From: Cnuella takakiae
GTDB lineage: Bacteria > Bacteroidota > Bacteroidia > Chitinophagales > Chitinophagaceae
DNA: 64,000 nucleotides
Assembly: GCF_001953305.1 (NCBI RefSeq)
Contig: NZ_MTFE01000010.1
Location: 2,648,717 to 2,712,716, forward strand
Direction: 5' to 3'
The notes beneath the pieces were generated by a model, which was not told where the DNA came from, did not search any database, and saw nothing but the letters and a program-made list of their open reading frames with translations. Positions 27,323 to 33,839 of this stretch are shown here, piece by piece. How positions within the stretch are numbered: the first letter of the stretch is position 1; the number at the start of each line of letters is the position of its first letter. The translations under genes were made by a program, and so were the position numbers.

Positions 27323-27497
27323 GTGCTCCGCCTTCCTTTGCAATAATTGTATTCAGTTCCTTTATTGCCTGCTCTACATCTTCTAGGTGTTTGTCTAAAT
27401 TTTTGTTCGCCAGAATGTCATTGTATAGGGAGGCATAGACGTTTTGAGCATTTTTCCAGTCCTTTTCTCCAAACTCGGTTTGTTCGTTTTGGCTCAT
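27252..27497 (-). CDS. Small all-helical protein, paralogue 3 of a tandem trio
   Basis: An 81-residue acidic, probably fully helical protein of unknown function. It shares FG..D....Q.VY..LY..I, a central LN motif and a C-terminal DL.FLK..I.E pattern with the next two genes upstream on the same strand, so the trio arose by tandem duplication. Its leader (27498-27540) overlaps the end of the neighbouring gene and matches the leader of the operon at 29687. Placement between attL and the repressor suggests an accessory, lysogenically expressed function. Confidence 0.65.
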   Translation of the reverse strand: MSQNEQTEFGEKDWKNAQNVYASLYNDILANKNLDKHLEDVEQAIKELNTIIAKEGGAPTPRLDEMKNDLYFLKFQILERQ

Positions 27498-27527
27498 TTA
27501 TGGTTTTGGTTTTATTAAGTTGCCCTT

Positions 27528-27803
27528 TTACTCTACCTGCTGCTTCTTGTTCAAATACTCAATTCGCTCATGAACTAGTCGCTTCAAATAAACCAGATCC
27601 TCTTTAACCCCCTCAATCCAGGCATTAGTTTGACCGCCTGCTTGTTCCTTCTGATCGTTCAGATTTATGATCCCTATCTCAATCTCACTTACAAGTGCTT
27701 CAAGGTTTTCGCCTGTATAAATCTTATGATACAAAAGGGTATAAACCTCTTGAAACTTCTCGTAATCCTGTAGTCCAAACTCAAGTCTTGTGTACTGGTT
27801 CAT
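27528..27803 (-). CDS. Small all-helical protein, paralogue 2 of a tandem trio
   Basis: A 91-residue protein aligned throughout with its neighbours: LEFGLQDYEKFQEVYTLLY at the start, an INLN motif in the middle and EDLVYLKRLVHER near the end. The basic tail KKQQVE is unique to this copy. No signal peptide or membrane segment. It lies 30 nt from the next gene. Function unknown; a small oligomerising or inhibitor protein would fit the size but is not shown by sequence. Confidence 0.68.
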   Translation of the reverse strand: MNQYTRLEFGLQDYEKFQEVYTLLYHKIYTGENLEALVSEIEIGIINLNDQKEQAGGQTNAWIEGVKEDLVYLKRLVHERIEYLNKKQQVE

Positions 27804-27829
27804 AAGAAGTGCTTGTTTTTTACCACCTA

Positions 27830-28090
27830 TTAACTGGCAATAGTTTCCATCTGTTCAAATATTAATTGCTTCAAATACAACAAGTCACCTCTCACATCCT
27901 CCAGCCAAAAGTTGGTGAGACCATCCTCCCGATCTATATAGGTATTCAGGTTTCTGATTCCTTCCTCCACTTCGTTTAGCTTTTGGAGCAGGTCTTTGCC
28001 TTCCCTGATCTCCTTATACATGCCATCGAATATGAATTGAAACTGTTCATATTCATCCTTTCCGAACTGTATTCCTTTAACTTGTTCCAT
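27830..28090 (-). CDS. Small all-helical protein, paralogue 1 of a tandem trio
   Basis: An 86-residue protein, first gene of the trio by transcription order. Conserved features are IQFGKDEYEQFQFIF, the RNLN motif and a DLLYLKQLIFEQ helix. The leader at 28110-28150 contains the same conserved block found upstream of the DUF1828-like operon (29721-29763). No homologue is recognised from memory. Divergence between the copies is large, so the duplications are not recent. Confidence 0.68.
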   Translation of the reverse strand: MEQVKGIQFGKDEYEQFQFIFDGMYKEIREGKDLLQKLNEVEEGIRNLNTYIDREDGLTNFWLEDVRGDLLYLKQLIFEQMETIAS

Positions 28091-28109
28091 TGTGAATTAT
28101 TTACCATTA

Positions 28110-28150
28110 CCCTTCTTACCCTGCCACCTATTTGAAATCGGCTAAGGGTT
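28110..28150 (-). repeat. Shared leader motif, copy upstream of the paralogue trio
   Basis: On the plus strand the block reads CCTTCTTACCCTGCCACC, then TATTTGAAATCGGCTAAGGG. The same block with substitutions lies at 29721-29763 upstream of the two-gene operon, and partial versions lie at 27501-27542 and 27821-27836 upstream of the other trio members. It is probably a common promoter or leader region. Confidence 0.6.
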
Positions 28151-28284
28151 TAACCTAGCACCTTCTTCAATGAAAATGCTTTAAAGCCAACAGAAAGAAC
28201 CAAGGCTAGTAGGGGGCCTGATTGGGATCAAAAGATTTTTTGAAATCAATCGCTGGATTCTACAAAAAATTGACTTAGAATACA

Positions 28285-29118
28285 TTAGGTAAACATGTCG
28301 ATTATTTCCCCCTTATTCGACCACCTAGAAACTTCATGATCAAGTGACTTTTCCAATTGCCTGACATAAGGTAAAATTTTCTTAACCTGAAAACCAGAAA
28401 CTTGATCATCAATGATCGCCACTTTGTTTTTTATAAAAGAGTTTAGATCCGAGCCGGTTGCAATATCAAAATCAACTGTAGCATTGGTCAGGCTTCTCCT
28501 ATAATAATCTGGCGTAACACCTGTTATGTATTTAACCAGGACAATTTTGGAATCAGCCTCCGTTGCAATTGCATTGAACCTCACACTTTCATATTTAGGG
28601 CCCAAGCTCTTACCAAACTGCAATTTTGTATCATCCTTTCGCAAGTATATCCTCTCTAAAAAGTTATTTACACCCCCCAAAAATTTCTCTCTTTGTTGAA
28701 CATCTTTTGCTTGATCTATTTCATATAGAGAATGGAACGTATATAGGGATTGAGAAATAAATTGAGCAAGGTCATGAACCTTGTTTGGAACCATGTCTAT
28801 TTCACTAGTCGATGAAAAATACAAATCATTAACTCCATTGGAAGTTTTTCTTAATTTGTAAAAAGATGTATAATAAAATAGAAGAGGATCAAATTCCTTT
28901 GTTTTAAGCAAAGAACTTTCATAATACTCCCCAGACATCAACCAGCCTCCGTCAGTGACGATGTACTTACCGTCCCTTTCAGTAATAAAAACTGAGATGA
29001 ATTTTGAATCTGGTGATGTATAATGAGTTATTATTTCCAAAGTGTTACCCCTGTACTTTGCCTTCCACAAACTGCAGAACGACTCCTTTACTTCTGTGAA
29101 AACTTCTAATAGGTTCAT
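28285..29118 (-). CDS. DUF1828-like domain protein
   Basis: The 277-residue protein has an N-terminal segment ISVFITERDGKYIVTDGG (about residues 36-53) resembling the beta-rich 'ltDdG' core of DUF1828 proteins. A helical and mixed C-terminal part ends in a basic/acidic helix. DUF1828 proteins occur in accessory loci of bacteria and phages, often with a partner gene. Here it follows a 190-residue gene with a 4-nt ATGA overlap, so both are made together. No catalytic motif is obvious. A defence or toxin-antitoxin role is a hypothesis from location only. Confidence 0.6.
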   Translation of the reverse strand: MNLLEVFTEVKESFCSLWKAKYRGNTLEIITHYTSPDSKFISVFITERDGKYIVTDGGWLMSGEYYESSLLKTKEFDPLLFYYTSFYKLRKTSNGVNDLYFSSTSEIDMVPNKVHDLAQFISQSLYTFHSLYEIDQAKDVQQREKFLGGVNNFLERIYLRKDDTKLQFGKSLGPKYESVRFNAIATEADSKIVLVKYITGVTPDYYRRSLTNATVDFDIATGSDLNSFIKNKVAIIDDQVSGFQVKKILPYVRQLEKSLDHEVSRWSNKGEIIDMFT

Positions 29119-29687
29119 GTTGGAAACTTTATACCTTCTAACAGATCATCCGCTTGAACAGGTAGTTGGAAAATCCTGGTGTCACCTGATTCAATAAAAG
29201 GGAAAGTACCATCGATGTACCTGAGGTGACATTGTTCACAAAATAGAACGAAAAAATCACCAATCCTTTGAAGTTCTGAGTAGTCTATATTTTCTAGCTC
29301 TGGGGTTTGATATGCGATGCTTTCTCCTTTATTATTAAACTTGTTAAAATGTGGAGTAGGTACAGATTGAAGTTTCAGTTTTTCAGATTTATTCTGATGT
29401 GCAGACCCATCTGAATCAAAACGAAAAATTGGTTTTTCACAGTACGATGGACACCTTAGCTGAAATTTGTAAAAGTTCTGGTCAACCTTCTTTTGCTCAG
29501 CCATGAAAAACACTTGGTCTTTTATTGAAGAGTGCTCCAATAGGTTTTCATACCACAACATGTCTTTTTTTCTTGTAGGCTTGTCTTGGCTAAACCTTAT
29601 GGTTTGCTGAAAAATCTTTTTTAGATCATATACAAGCATCTCATACTTGCTGAAGTCTTCAGCAATAGCTAGAATTGGTCTCTGCAT
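29115..29687 (-). CDS. Hypothetical protein with possible zinc-binding cysteines, partner of the DUF1828-like protein
   Basis: A 190-residue soluble protein of unknown family. It contains RCPSYCEKP near residue 78 and LFCEQCHLRY near 150, giving two Cys pairs that could coordinate one metal ion. The region between them is basic and polar. It is first in a two-gene operon with a 4-nt overlap. The leader is homologous to that of the tandem trio nearby. The gene is transcribed away from the repressor gene and is probably expressed from the prophage state. Confidence 0.6.
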   Translation of the reverse strand: MQRPILAIAEDFSKYEMLVYDLKKIFQQTIRFSQDKPTRKKDMLWYENLLEHSSIKDQVFFMAEQKKVDQNFYKFQLRCPSYCEKPIFRFDSDGSAHQNKSEKLKLQSVPTPHFNKFNNKGESIAYQTPELENIDYSELQRIGDFFVLFCEQCHLRYIDGTFPFIESGDTRIFQLPVQADDLLEGIKFPT

Positions 29688-29700
29688 AATGGCTATAAAT

Positions 29701-29763
29701 TGATCTTGGTTTTATAGTTTTCCCTTTCACTCTACCACCTATTTACATTCTGCTAAGGGTTTT
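29701..29763 (-). repeat. Shared leader motif, copy upstream of the DUF1828-like operon
   Basis: Plus-strand text CCTTTCACTCTACCACC followed by TATTTACATTCTGCTAAGGG matches the block at 28110-28150. The adjoining TTGGTTTTAT near 29706-29715 matches the leader of the third trio gene at 27505-27514. No TAnnTTTG promoter was found inside it. Confidence 0.6.
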
Positions 29764-29875
29764 TACTAAGTACTTTCTTAATTAAGGTTAATGTGGTTTT
29801 TACTGTTGAGCTTTGCGTAGAAATTCGCTTAGATTGCTAAACAAATTAGTACACAACCAATAAGCCGACTGCCCG

Positions 29876-30052
29876 ATGAACATGACCGATACCCTAAAAA
29901 CTTGCCCTTTGTGCTTGTATGCCAATGATGGACGGTGCCCTATTCAAATTCAAGCATCCAGCTTTTGCCCTAGGTTTGATGAAAAGCCGCAAGGCAAAAC
30001 ACCAATACCAGATCAAATCAAATTGCTGCTAAGATTTACTGCTAAAGCCTAG
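29876..30052 (+). CDS. 58-residue Cys-rich protein
   Basis: A short gene starting ATGAACATGACC. It encodes six cysteines in the patterns KTCPLCLYAND, GRCPIQ and SFCPRF, which suggests a small zinc- or iron-binding domain. Its stop overlaps the stop of the convergent repressor gene by three to four bases. Nothing else is recognisable. The regular Cys-Pro spacing argues for a real gene despite its size. Confidence 0.5.
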   Translation: MNMTDTLKTCPLCLYANDGRCPIQIQASSFCPRFDEKPQGKTPIPDQIKLLLRFTAKA

Positions 30053-30525
30053 CGTTTTGATGCCTCCTTCTTGGAGGCATTTTCCAATGCATCCTCCCAT
30101 ATACCACCAGCGGAAGTAGCTGGATGAAGGCCCATGTTATTTGCAGGTGCACTAACTCCCATTTTCATTTCCAGCATAGACACTAATCTGCTCATTGTAT
30201 TGCTATCTATTAGTCTACTTTGAGTTAATCGCTCCATGCTCTCTGTCATTGAAAGGAGTGCCTTTAATAAATCATTGTCGCTATTGGGCTTAGGTTGACT
30301 GTTATGCAATTTTTCTGCGTCTTTATAGATATCAGCACGAGTGAACCCTAATAAGTCCGCAAGTTTTTGCAATGTTTCCTGCTTAGGCATTGATTCCCCT
30401 TCTTCGTAATACTGATAAGTCCGCAAACTTTTTCCTATTGCTTTTGCAACGTCCTCTTGTGAAAGTCTTTTCTCTAACCTTTTGGTTTTCAATAACTCAG
30501 TTAGGTGGTTTTGCATTCTAAACAT
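30049..30525 (-). CDS. XRE-family phage repressor (CI-like)
   Basis: The 158-residue protein has an N-terminal helix-turn-helix (SQEDVAKAIGKSLRTYQYYE) and a helical C-terminal part that may dimerise. It lacks the Ser-Lys autoprotease domain of lambda CI, so induction must work differently from RecA-stimulated self-cleavage. The start is at 30525 (MFRMQNHLTELL) or 30516 (MQNHL). The gene is divergent from a small Cro-like gene, and two perfect dyads lie between them, the typical lysogeny switch layout. Confidence 0.85.
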   Translation of the reverse strand: MFRMQNHLTELLKTKRLEKRLSQEDVAKAIGKSLRTYQYYEEGESMPKQETLQKLADLLGFTRADIYKDAEKLHNSQPKPNSDNDLLKALLSMTESMERLTQSRLIDSNTMSRLVSMLEMKMGVSAPANNMGLHPATSAGGIWEDALENASKKEASKR

Positions 30526-30530
30526 GTTTA

Positions 30531-30576
30531 TGCAACATTGTTGCAGAGATATTATGCAGGATAATTGCATAATATC
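30531..30576. promoter_or_regulatory. Lysogeny-switch operators
   Basis: Two perfect dyads lie between the divergent regulator genes. One is TGCAACA-T-TGTTGCA at 30531-30545. The other has 11-bp arms, GATATTATGCA at 30548-30558 and TGCATAATATC at 30566-30576, separated by 7 bp. The first sits just upstream of the repressor start and the second just before the -33 element of the rightward promoter. They are likely binding sites for the XRE repressor and/or the Cro-like protein. Confidence 0.82.
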
Positions 30577-30608
30577 TTGCGTATATGCAGTTTTGTTGCG
30601 TATCTTTG
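30577..30608 (+). promoter_or_regulatory. Rightward early promoter
   Basis: TTG at 30577-30579, 21 bp, then TATCTTTG at 30601-30608 is a full match to the Bacteroidota housekeeping consensus TTG-N19-21-TAnnTTTG. It overlaps the edge of the operator dyad, so repressor binding should block it. Confidence 0.82.
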
Positions 30609-30640
30609 GTGTAGCAAAAATGCTAGAGCAAATCAAATAT

Positions 30641-30859
30641 ATGAAACTCACCCAACTCGCCCTAGGCGCCATTCGGAACAACAAGAGGGTGCGTGCTCGC
30701 CTTCAGTTGGAGCTTGACAGATCAGAATATACCATCAATAGGTATGTCCAAGAAAATGACATTATGCTCACAACAGCTACTGCATTGAAGATTATTCGAG
30801 AGGAGACTGGATTGACTACCAAGCAGATCCTTGAAAAGGAGAAAGCATTAGCTGCTTAA
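30641..30859 (+). CDS. Cro-like small DNA-binding protein
   Basis: A 72-residue protein in the position of Cro or an early regulator. It is basic at the N-terminus (AIRNNKRVRARLQLEL) with a probable helix-turn-helix and C-terminal TGLTTKQILEKEKAL. I chose the ATG at 30641 (MKLTQLALG) because the promoter at 30577-30608 would start transcription near 30615; the in-frame ATG at 30620 would leave almost no leader. It is the first gene of the rightward early operon. Confidence 0.72.
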   Translation: MKLTQLALGAIRNNKRVRARLQLELDRSEYTINRYVQENDIMLTTATALKIIREETGLTTKQILEKEKALAA

Positions 30860-30957
30860 CAGCAACAAACCTAACACCCACGCTTAGCCGATTTTCTTAA
30901 AGGCTTGCTAATTGGCCAAAACACCTACAAGCTGTTAAATCAACCCCAACCATAACC

Positions 30958-31173
30958 ATGCGACCACAAACCAACCTTAACCAGAACCTCGATGCACTCG
31001 AGAGCCTTGAAAAAAGAATTATCGCCGGCGTACTGACCCTTGTTGTAACCGGCTATTTCGTAGGAGCTGACCTGATAAAGACTGATCTCCGCAGCCGGAC
31101 CGGTGCCAAGAACGCAAGGTCCATCCGCGGCCAGCGGACCGGACGCAGGGATGTTAGTTACCCAACCTATTAA
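30958..31173 (+). CDS. Small hypothetical protein with one membrane segment
   Basis: This 71-residue protein has a polar N-terminus, one hydrophobic segment (IIAGVLTLVVTGYFVGADLI, residues 21-40) and a strongly basic tail. The topology is typical of short phage early proteins that modify the host membrane. No family recognised. It follows the Cro-like gene by about 100 bp. Confidence 0.5.
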   Translation: MRPQTNLNQNLDALESLEKRIIAGVLTLVVTGYFVGADLIKTDLRSRTGAKNARSIRGQRTGRRDVSYPTY

Positions 31174-31184
31174 CGCATACCGCC

Positions 31185-31397
31185 ATGGCTACCGACAAAG
31201 AGCTAAACAGATTACGGGAGGAAGTGAGGATCATGAAGGCCTCTGCAAAAAGCCTCCTGGACAATGCTACAAGGATAGAACAGACGCTGGATCGTCTCCA
31301 CGAACCGGCTCTCCCTTCGGGGAATGTCCTTACAGCCCTGGACAAACAGAAGCTCCGCGATGGATTACGTAAAAAGTCACTCAAAAACCCTCAATAA
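31185..31397 (+). CDS. Small coiled-coil early protein
   Basis: A 70-residue protein with a heptad-rich N-terminal half (LREEVRIMKASAKSLLDNA) and a basic C-terminus. No function is recognised. It sits 11 nt after the membrane protein gene and just before a small ribbon-helix-helix-like gene, in one early operon. Confidence 0.5.
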   Translation: MATDKELNRLREEVRIMKASAKSLLDNATRIEQTLDRLHEPALPSGNVLTALDKQKLRDGLRKKSLKNPQ

Positions 31398-31398
31398 T

Positions 31399-31548
31399 AT
31401 GGCCTCAGAAATCAAAGTAAGTAAAGCAAAGGTGACGGCAGAGCTGTCGCCTTCCCTGCGGGACAAGTTCAACCGCAAGTGCAAGAAGAACGGCACCAGT
31501 GCCGCGCAACAACTGCGGGACCTGATCCAGCAGTTCGTAAAAGGATAG
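31399..31548 (+). CDS. 49-residue ribbon-helix-helix-like protein
   Basis: The frame starts at the ATG at 31399 (MASEIKVSKAKV), directly after the upstream stop. The sequence TAELSPSLRDKFNRKCKKNG followed by a helix (SAAQQLRDLIQQF) resembles Arc/CopG ribbon-helix-helix DNA-binding domains. The size fits a minimal RHH dimer. The frame open upstream to 31324 overlaps the previous gene and is not needed. Confidence 0.55.
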   Translation: MASEIKVSKAKVTAELSPSLRDKFNRKCKKNGTSAAQQLRDLIQQFVKG

Positions 31549-31551
31549 ACA

Positions 31552-31583
31552 TAAAAAAAAGCCGGCGCTAGTAACACCGGCTT
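31552..31583 (-). terminator. Terminator-like hairpin facing the early operon
   Basis: On the minus strand AAGCCGG pairs with CCGGCTT and is followed by a run of eight T. As oriented it would stop leftward transcription, although all surrounding genes point right. It may suppress antisense transcription into the early genes. Confidence 0.55.
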
Positions 31584-31608
31584 CCTATAAATCCAAATAA
31601 ATCACCTT

Positions 31609-32217
31609 ATGTCAAAAGTAAACAAAAATATCGAACGCACATTCCGCTTCGACTTCCTCATGAACGAATCTACAGTCTCTGACCTTAAGCGGGTAACCAT
31701 CACCCACGGCATTCTGGATGTGCACTGCACCGGCAAGTTTGCTCCGGAGGTATCACCCCTTGATCCGGAAGCCCGCTACCAGGTTGATATATCCATTGCC
31801 TACCTGGCCTGCTGCAACATCATGCCGATGCTAGACTGGAGTGGGATGCGGGTTGATGTGGAAGATGCCGCCCGTAGGCACTTCGCAAACCTGATTGAAC
31901 TGGAAACACCAGCTTTCAAGCCACAGCCACAACAGTTTCCCGAAACCGAGCAATTGGCTGGTGAAATCCGGGACCAAGTGCGGTGGTATAGTAGGGAAGA
32001 GTACATGGCCTTCCCTTACCCAATTTCCTTGATGCTTGGCGGCAATCAAATCTTTGCTTTTGCCATCGAAATCGTTGACAGGGGGGATATTAAAGTGCAG
32101 GACGTTAACGAGAAATGGCATACACTGGAGCCTTCCGATTGCACCTTCCCGGCTGACATACGTAACCTGCACAGCCATGTTGTCCTCACATGCGCAACCC
32201 TTGTTAAAAACGCTTAA
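31609..32217 (+). CDS. Hypothetical phage early protein, 202 residues
   Basis: No family is recognised. The protein is soluble, mixed alpha/beta, with several His and Cys residues (HCTGKFAPE, YLACCNIMP, HSHVVLTCATL). It is the first sizeable gene after the terminator-like hairpin and is followed 9 nt later by another unknown gene. The coding character is supported by codon-like composition and tight packing. Confidence 0.6.
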   Translation: MSKVNKNIERTFRFDFLMNESTVSDLKRVTITHGILDVHCTGKFAPEVSPLDPEARYQVDISIAYLACCNIMPMLDWSGMRVDVEDAARRHFANLIELETPAFKPQPQQFPETEQLAGEIRDQVRWYSREEYMAFPYPISLMLGGNQIFAFAIEIVDRGDIKVQDVNEKWHTLEPSDCTFPADIRNLHSHVVLTCATLVKNA

Positions 32218-32226
32218 CCCCTTGCC

Positions 32227-32550
32227 ATGAACCAGATACCTGATCTTGTTATGCTTACCTGTCAAGACCTGCTTACCAGCGTCATGGAGGTAAACAACGA
32301 AAGCACCCACACCGCCAACCTTGATTTTTCAGGAAGCGAAGCTGGCATTGGTGTAAAGGTTTACAAGACCGATGAAACCAGCCCGGTAATATTTGAGGAT
32401 AGCGTAGCCCTTACCACTACCTCATCACGTTCTGAAAGGTCTATTGTTTCCCACATTGAATACATCTGCGCCAGGCTTGATGTGATTGTACGTAACGACT
32501 ACGCCAACCAGCACAGCCTGGAGCCGAAAAGGGAGGTACGCCATGCCTAA
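32227..32550 (+). CDS. Hypothetical phage early protein, 107 residues
   Basis: Unknown soluble protein with many Asp/Glu/Thr residues and a helical C-terminal half (SHIEYICARLDVIVRN). Its last codons overlap the start of the next gene by 8 nt, which implies translational coupling. No domain recognised. Confidence 0.55.
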   Translation: MNQIPDLVMLTCQDLLTSVMEVNNESTHTANLDFSGSEAGIGVKVYKTDETSPVIFEDSVALTTTSSRSERSIVSHIEYICARLDVIVRNDYANQHSLEPKREVRHA

Positions 32551-32833
32551 GCTCCAAACCATCATCTGCACCGTGCTGGCCATCAAAGGAAGCAGTCCGC
32601 TCCAGTTCCACCAGCCGGTTACCGTTCGCCTCACCGACTTCCACCCACCGCTGGAGATCGAAGCCATCCAGGTTAACTACAAGCACGAGCTGACACTATA
32701 CCTGGTAGGCGGGGAAGAGAACATTCTCCAGCCGACAGACGACCGGTTTGATCAGGTGATCGAGGCCATCTACAACCGCTGTGAAGCCGCCTTTGGTGCG
32801 TTCATGAAGCAACACGAAGCACACGCCGTATAG
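32543..32833 (+). CDS. Hypothetical phage early protein, 96 residues
   Basis: Start chosen at the ATG at 32543 (MPKLQTIICTV), overlapping the previous gene by 8 nt; an upstream GTG-like extension is less likely. The protein has beta-rich N-terminal strands and a helical end (FDQVIEAIYNRCEAAFGAF). Function unknown. Confidence 0.55.
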   Translation: MPKLQTIICTVLAIKGSSPLQFHQPVTVRLTDFHPPLEIEAIQVNYKHELTLYLVGGEENILQPTDDRFDQVIEAIYNRCEAAFGAFMKQHEAHAV

Positions 32834-32887
32834 ACAATAGCCAACTAAAAACACCATCCTCCTCATGTCACCTAAAAGCAAAGCCAT

Positions 32888-33121
32888 ATGTACAAAGAAC
32901 TCATTGGAATCGCAGTATGCGCCCTCCTGTTCTATCGGTGGGGAGCGCTCGACCTGCCAACCTTCTGGCCTAAACGCAAGTGCCACGATCCTAAGTCAGG
33001 ACGAAAGAAACTGTATAAGCCTGCTGAGATCAGGGTCAAAAGGGAAGGGCATGCTGGCGGGTTATATCCACCGGTCAGCTTCAGGGAGTTGTGCGACCAG
33101 GCACAGGAAGCTACTAACTGA
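32888..33121 (+). CDS. Hypothetical 77-residue protein with N-terminal hydrophobic segment
   Basis: MYKELIGIAVCALLFYRWGA begins with a short hydrophobic stretch, followed by a basic Lys/Arg-rich part. It could be a small membrane-associated phage protein. A second frame that starts at 33051 overlaps its end. Confidence 0.4.
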   Translation: MYKELIGIAVCALLFYRWGALDLPTFWPKRKCHDPKSGRKKLYKPAEIRVKREGHAGGLYPPVSFRELCDQAQEATN

Positions 33122-33224
33122 ACTACGTGAACAGATCATGCACGGCAATGCAAAGGCGCTGGAAGCATCGGTGGGAGAGCAGGCAGTGCAAGCATTGAAA
33201 AAGTTGGTTTTGGTTGCCAATTAG
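33051..33224 (+). CDS. Possible 57-residue protein overlapping the previous gene
   Basis: The C-terminal part (ELREQIMHGNAKALEASVGEQ) reads like a real amphipathic helix, while the upstream part of this frame does not. I start it at the ATG at 33051, giving a 70-nt overlap with the preceding frame. The evidence is weak. Confidence 0.35.
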   Translation: MLAGYIHRSASGSCATRHRKLLTELREQIMHGNAKALEASVGEQAVQALKKLVLVAN

Positions 33225-33287
33225 GTTAAGAATGAAAGCCCGGTTATTCATGGCCGGGCAGCTTAACCAAACAGTTCTTTCAATTAC

Positions 33288-33385
33288 ACAGGGGTGGCGG
33301 AATTGGTAGACGCTAATGATGTGAGATAGGTGGAAGCATATGTGACACACAACCTATCGTGCTGGTTCGACCCCAGCCCCCTGTG
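33288..33385 (+). tRNA. tRNA-Leu-like RNA with aberrant anticodon arm
   Basis: A perfect 7-bp acceptor stem (ACAGGGG / CCCCTGT), T8 and G9, a Leu-type D arm (GCGGAATTGGTAGACGC) and a perfect T arm (GCTGG-TTCGACC-CCAGC) frame a 98-nt molecule. The 47 nt between D and T arms do not form a normal anticodon stem. Instead GATAGGT (33325-33331) pairs with ACCTATC (33352-33358). The GAG triplet at 33323-33325 could be a Leu anticodon, but its stem does not pair. CCA is not encoded. It may be a decayed phage tRNA or a tRNA mimic. Confidence 0.55.
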
Positions 33386-33424
33386 CAAATTCTAGTGGTA
33401 CCGTGGAAATAAAACTGCCGGTAC

Positions 33425-33508
33425 AAACCGGCTGGCAAACAACACAAATGTGACTTCCTTTTTTGAGTTCATGCAAGTTGTCGGGTTCATCAGCAAGCCA
33501 GCCGGTTT
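33425..33508. repeat. 12-bp inverted repeat with 60-nt loop after the tRNA-like gene
   Basis: AAACCGGCTGGC (33425-33436) and GCCAGCCGGTTT (33497-33508) are perfect reverse complements. The gap between the tRNA-like gene and the next ORF at 33615 has no protein gene. The segment could fold as an RNA domain or serve as a protein-binding site. Confidence 0.6.
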
Positions 33509-33614
33509 AATTACCTCTTTTCATTTGGCAAGCAATCGTTGAAATGCCGGCCTCTTTAGTCTTATCGAGGCCCTTCTTTAACCTCCGCTTTTGCCGCTTT
33601 TCATAACCTAAGCC

Positions 33615-33833
33615 ATGATCACCTTAAGCCGTTGTCCCATTTGCCATGACGAGCCCGCTAATATCATCTGTCCCGATTGCGGCCATCCACCAGTACAACC
33701 GGATGCTTACCCTGAAGAGGCCCGGGAGTTCCGCAGGTTCAAGCGGTTTGTGATCGCGGTTGTGATTTGTGCTTTGGTAGGCCTCGCTATAGCCCTTTAC
33801 TTCTTTCTCTCTTCATTCTATAACCATCAATAA
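33615..33833 (+). CDS. Small zinc-ribbon membrane protein
   Basis: A 72-residue protein with an N-terminal double CxxC zinc ribbon (RCPICHDEP and ICPDCGHPP, residues 7-25), a charged linker, and one C-terminal membrane segment (FVIAVVICALVGLAIALYFF). The ribbon faces the cytoplasm if the positive-inside rule holds. Another zinc ribbon/membrane protein is encoded in the late region at 62517. Function unknown. It lies 6 nt before the Sak4-like ATPase gene. Confidence 0.6.
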   Translation: MITLSRCPICHDEPANIICPDCGHPPVQPDAYPEEAREFRRFKRFVIAVVICALVGLAIALYFFLSSFYNHQ

Positions 33834-33839
33834 CCAACC

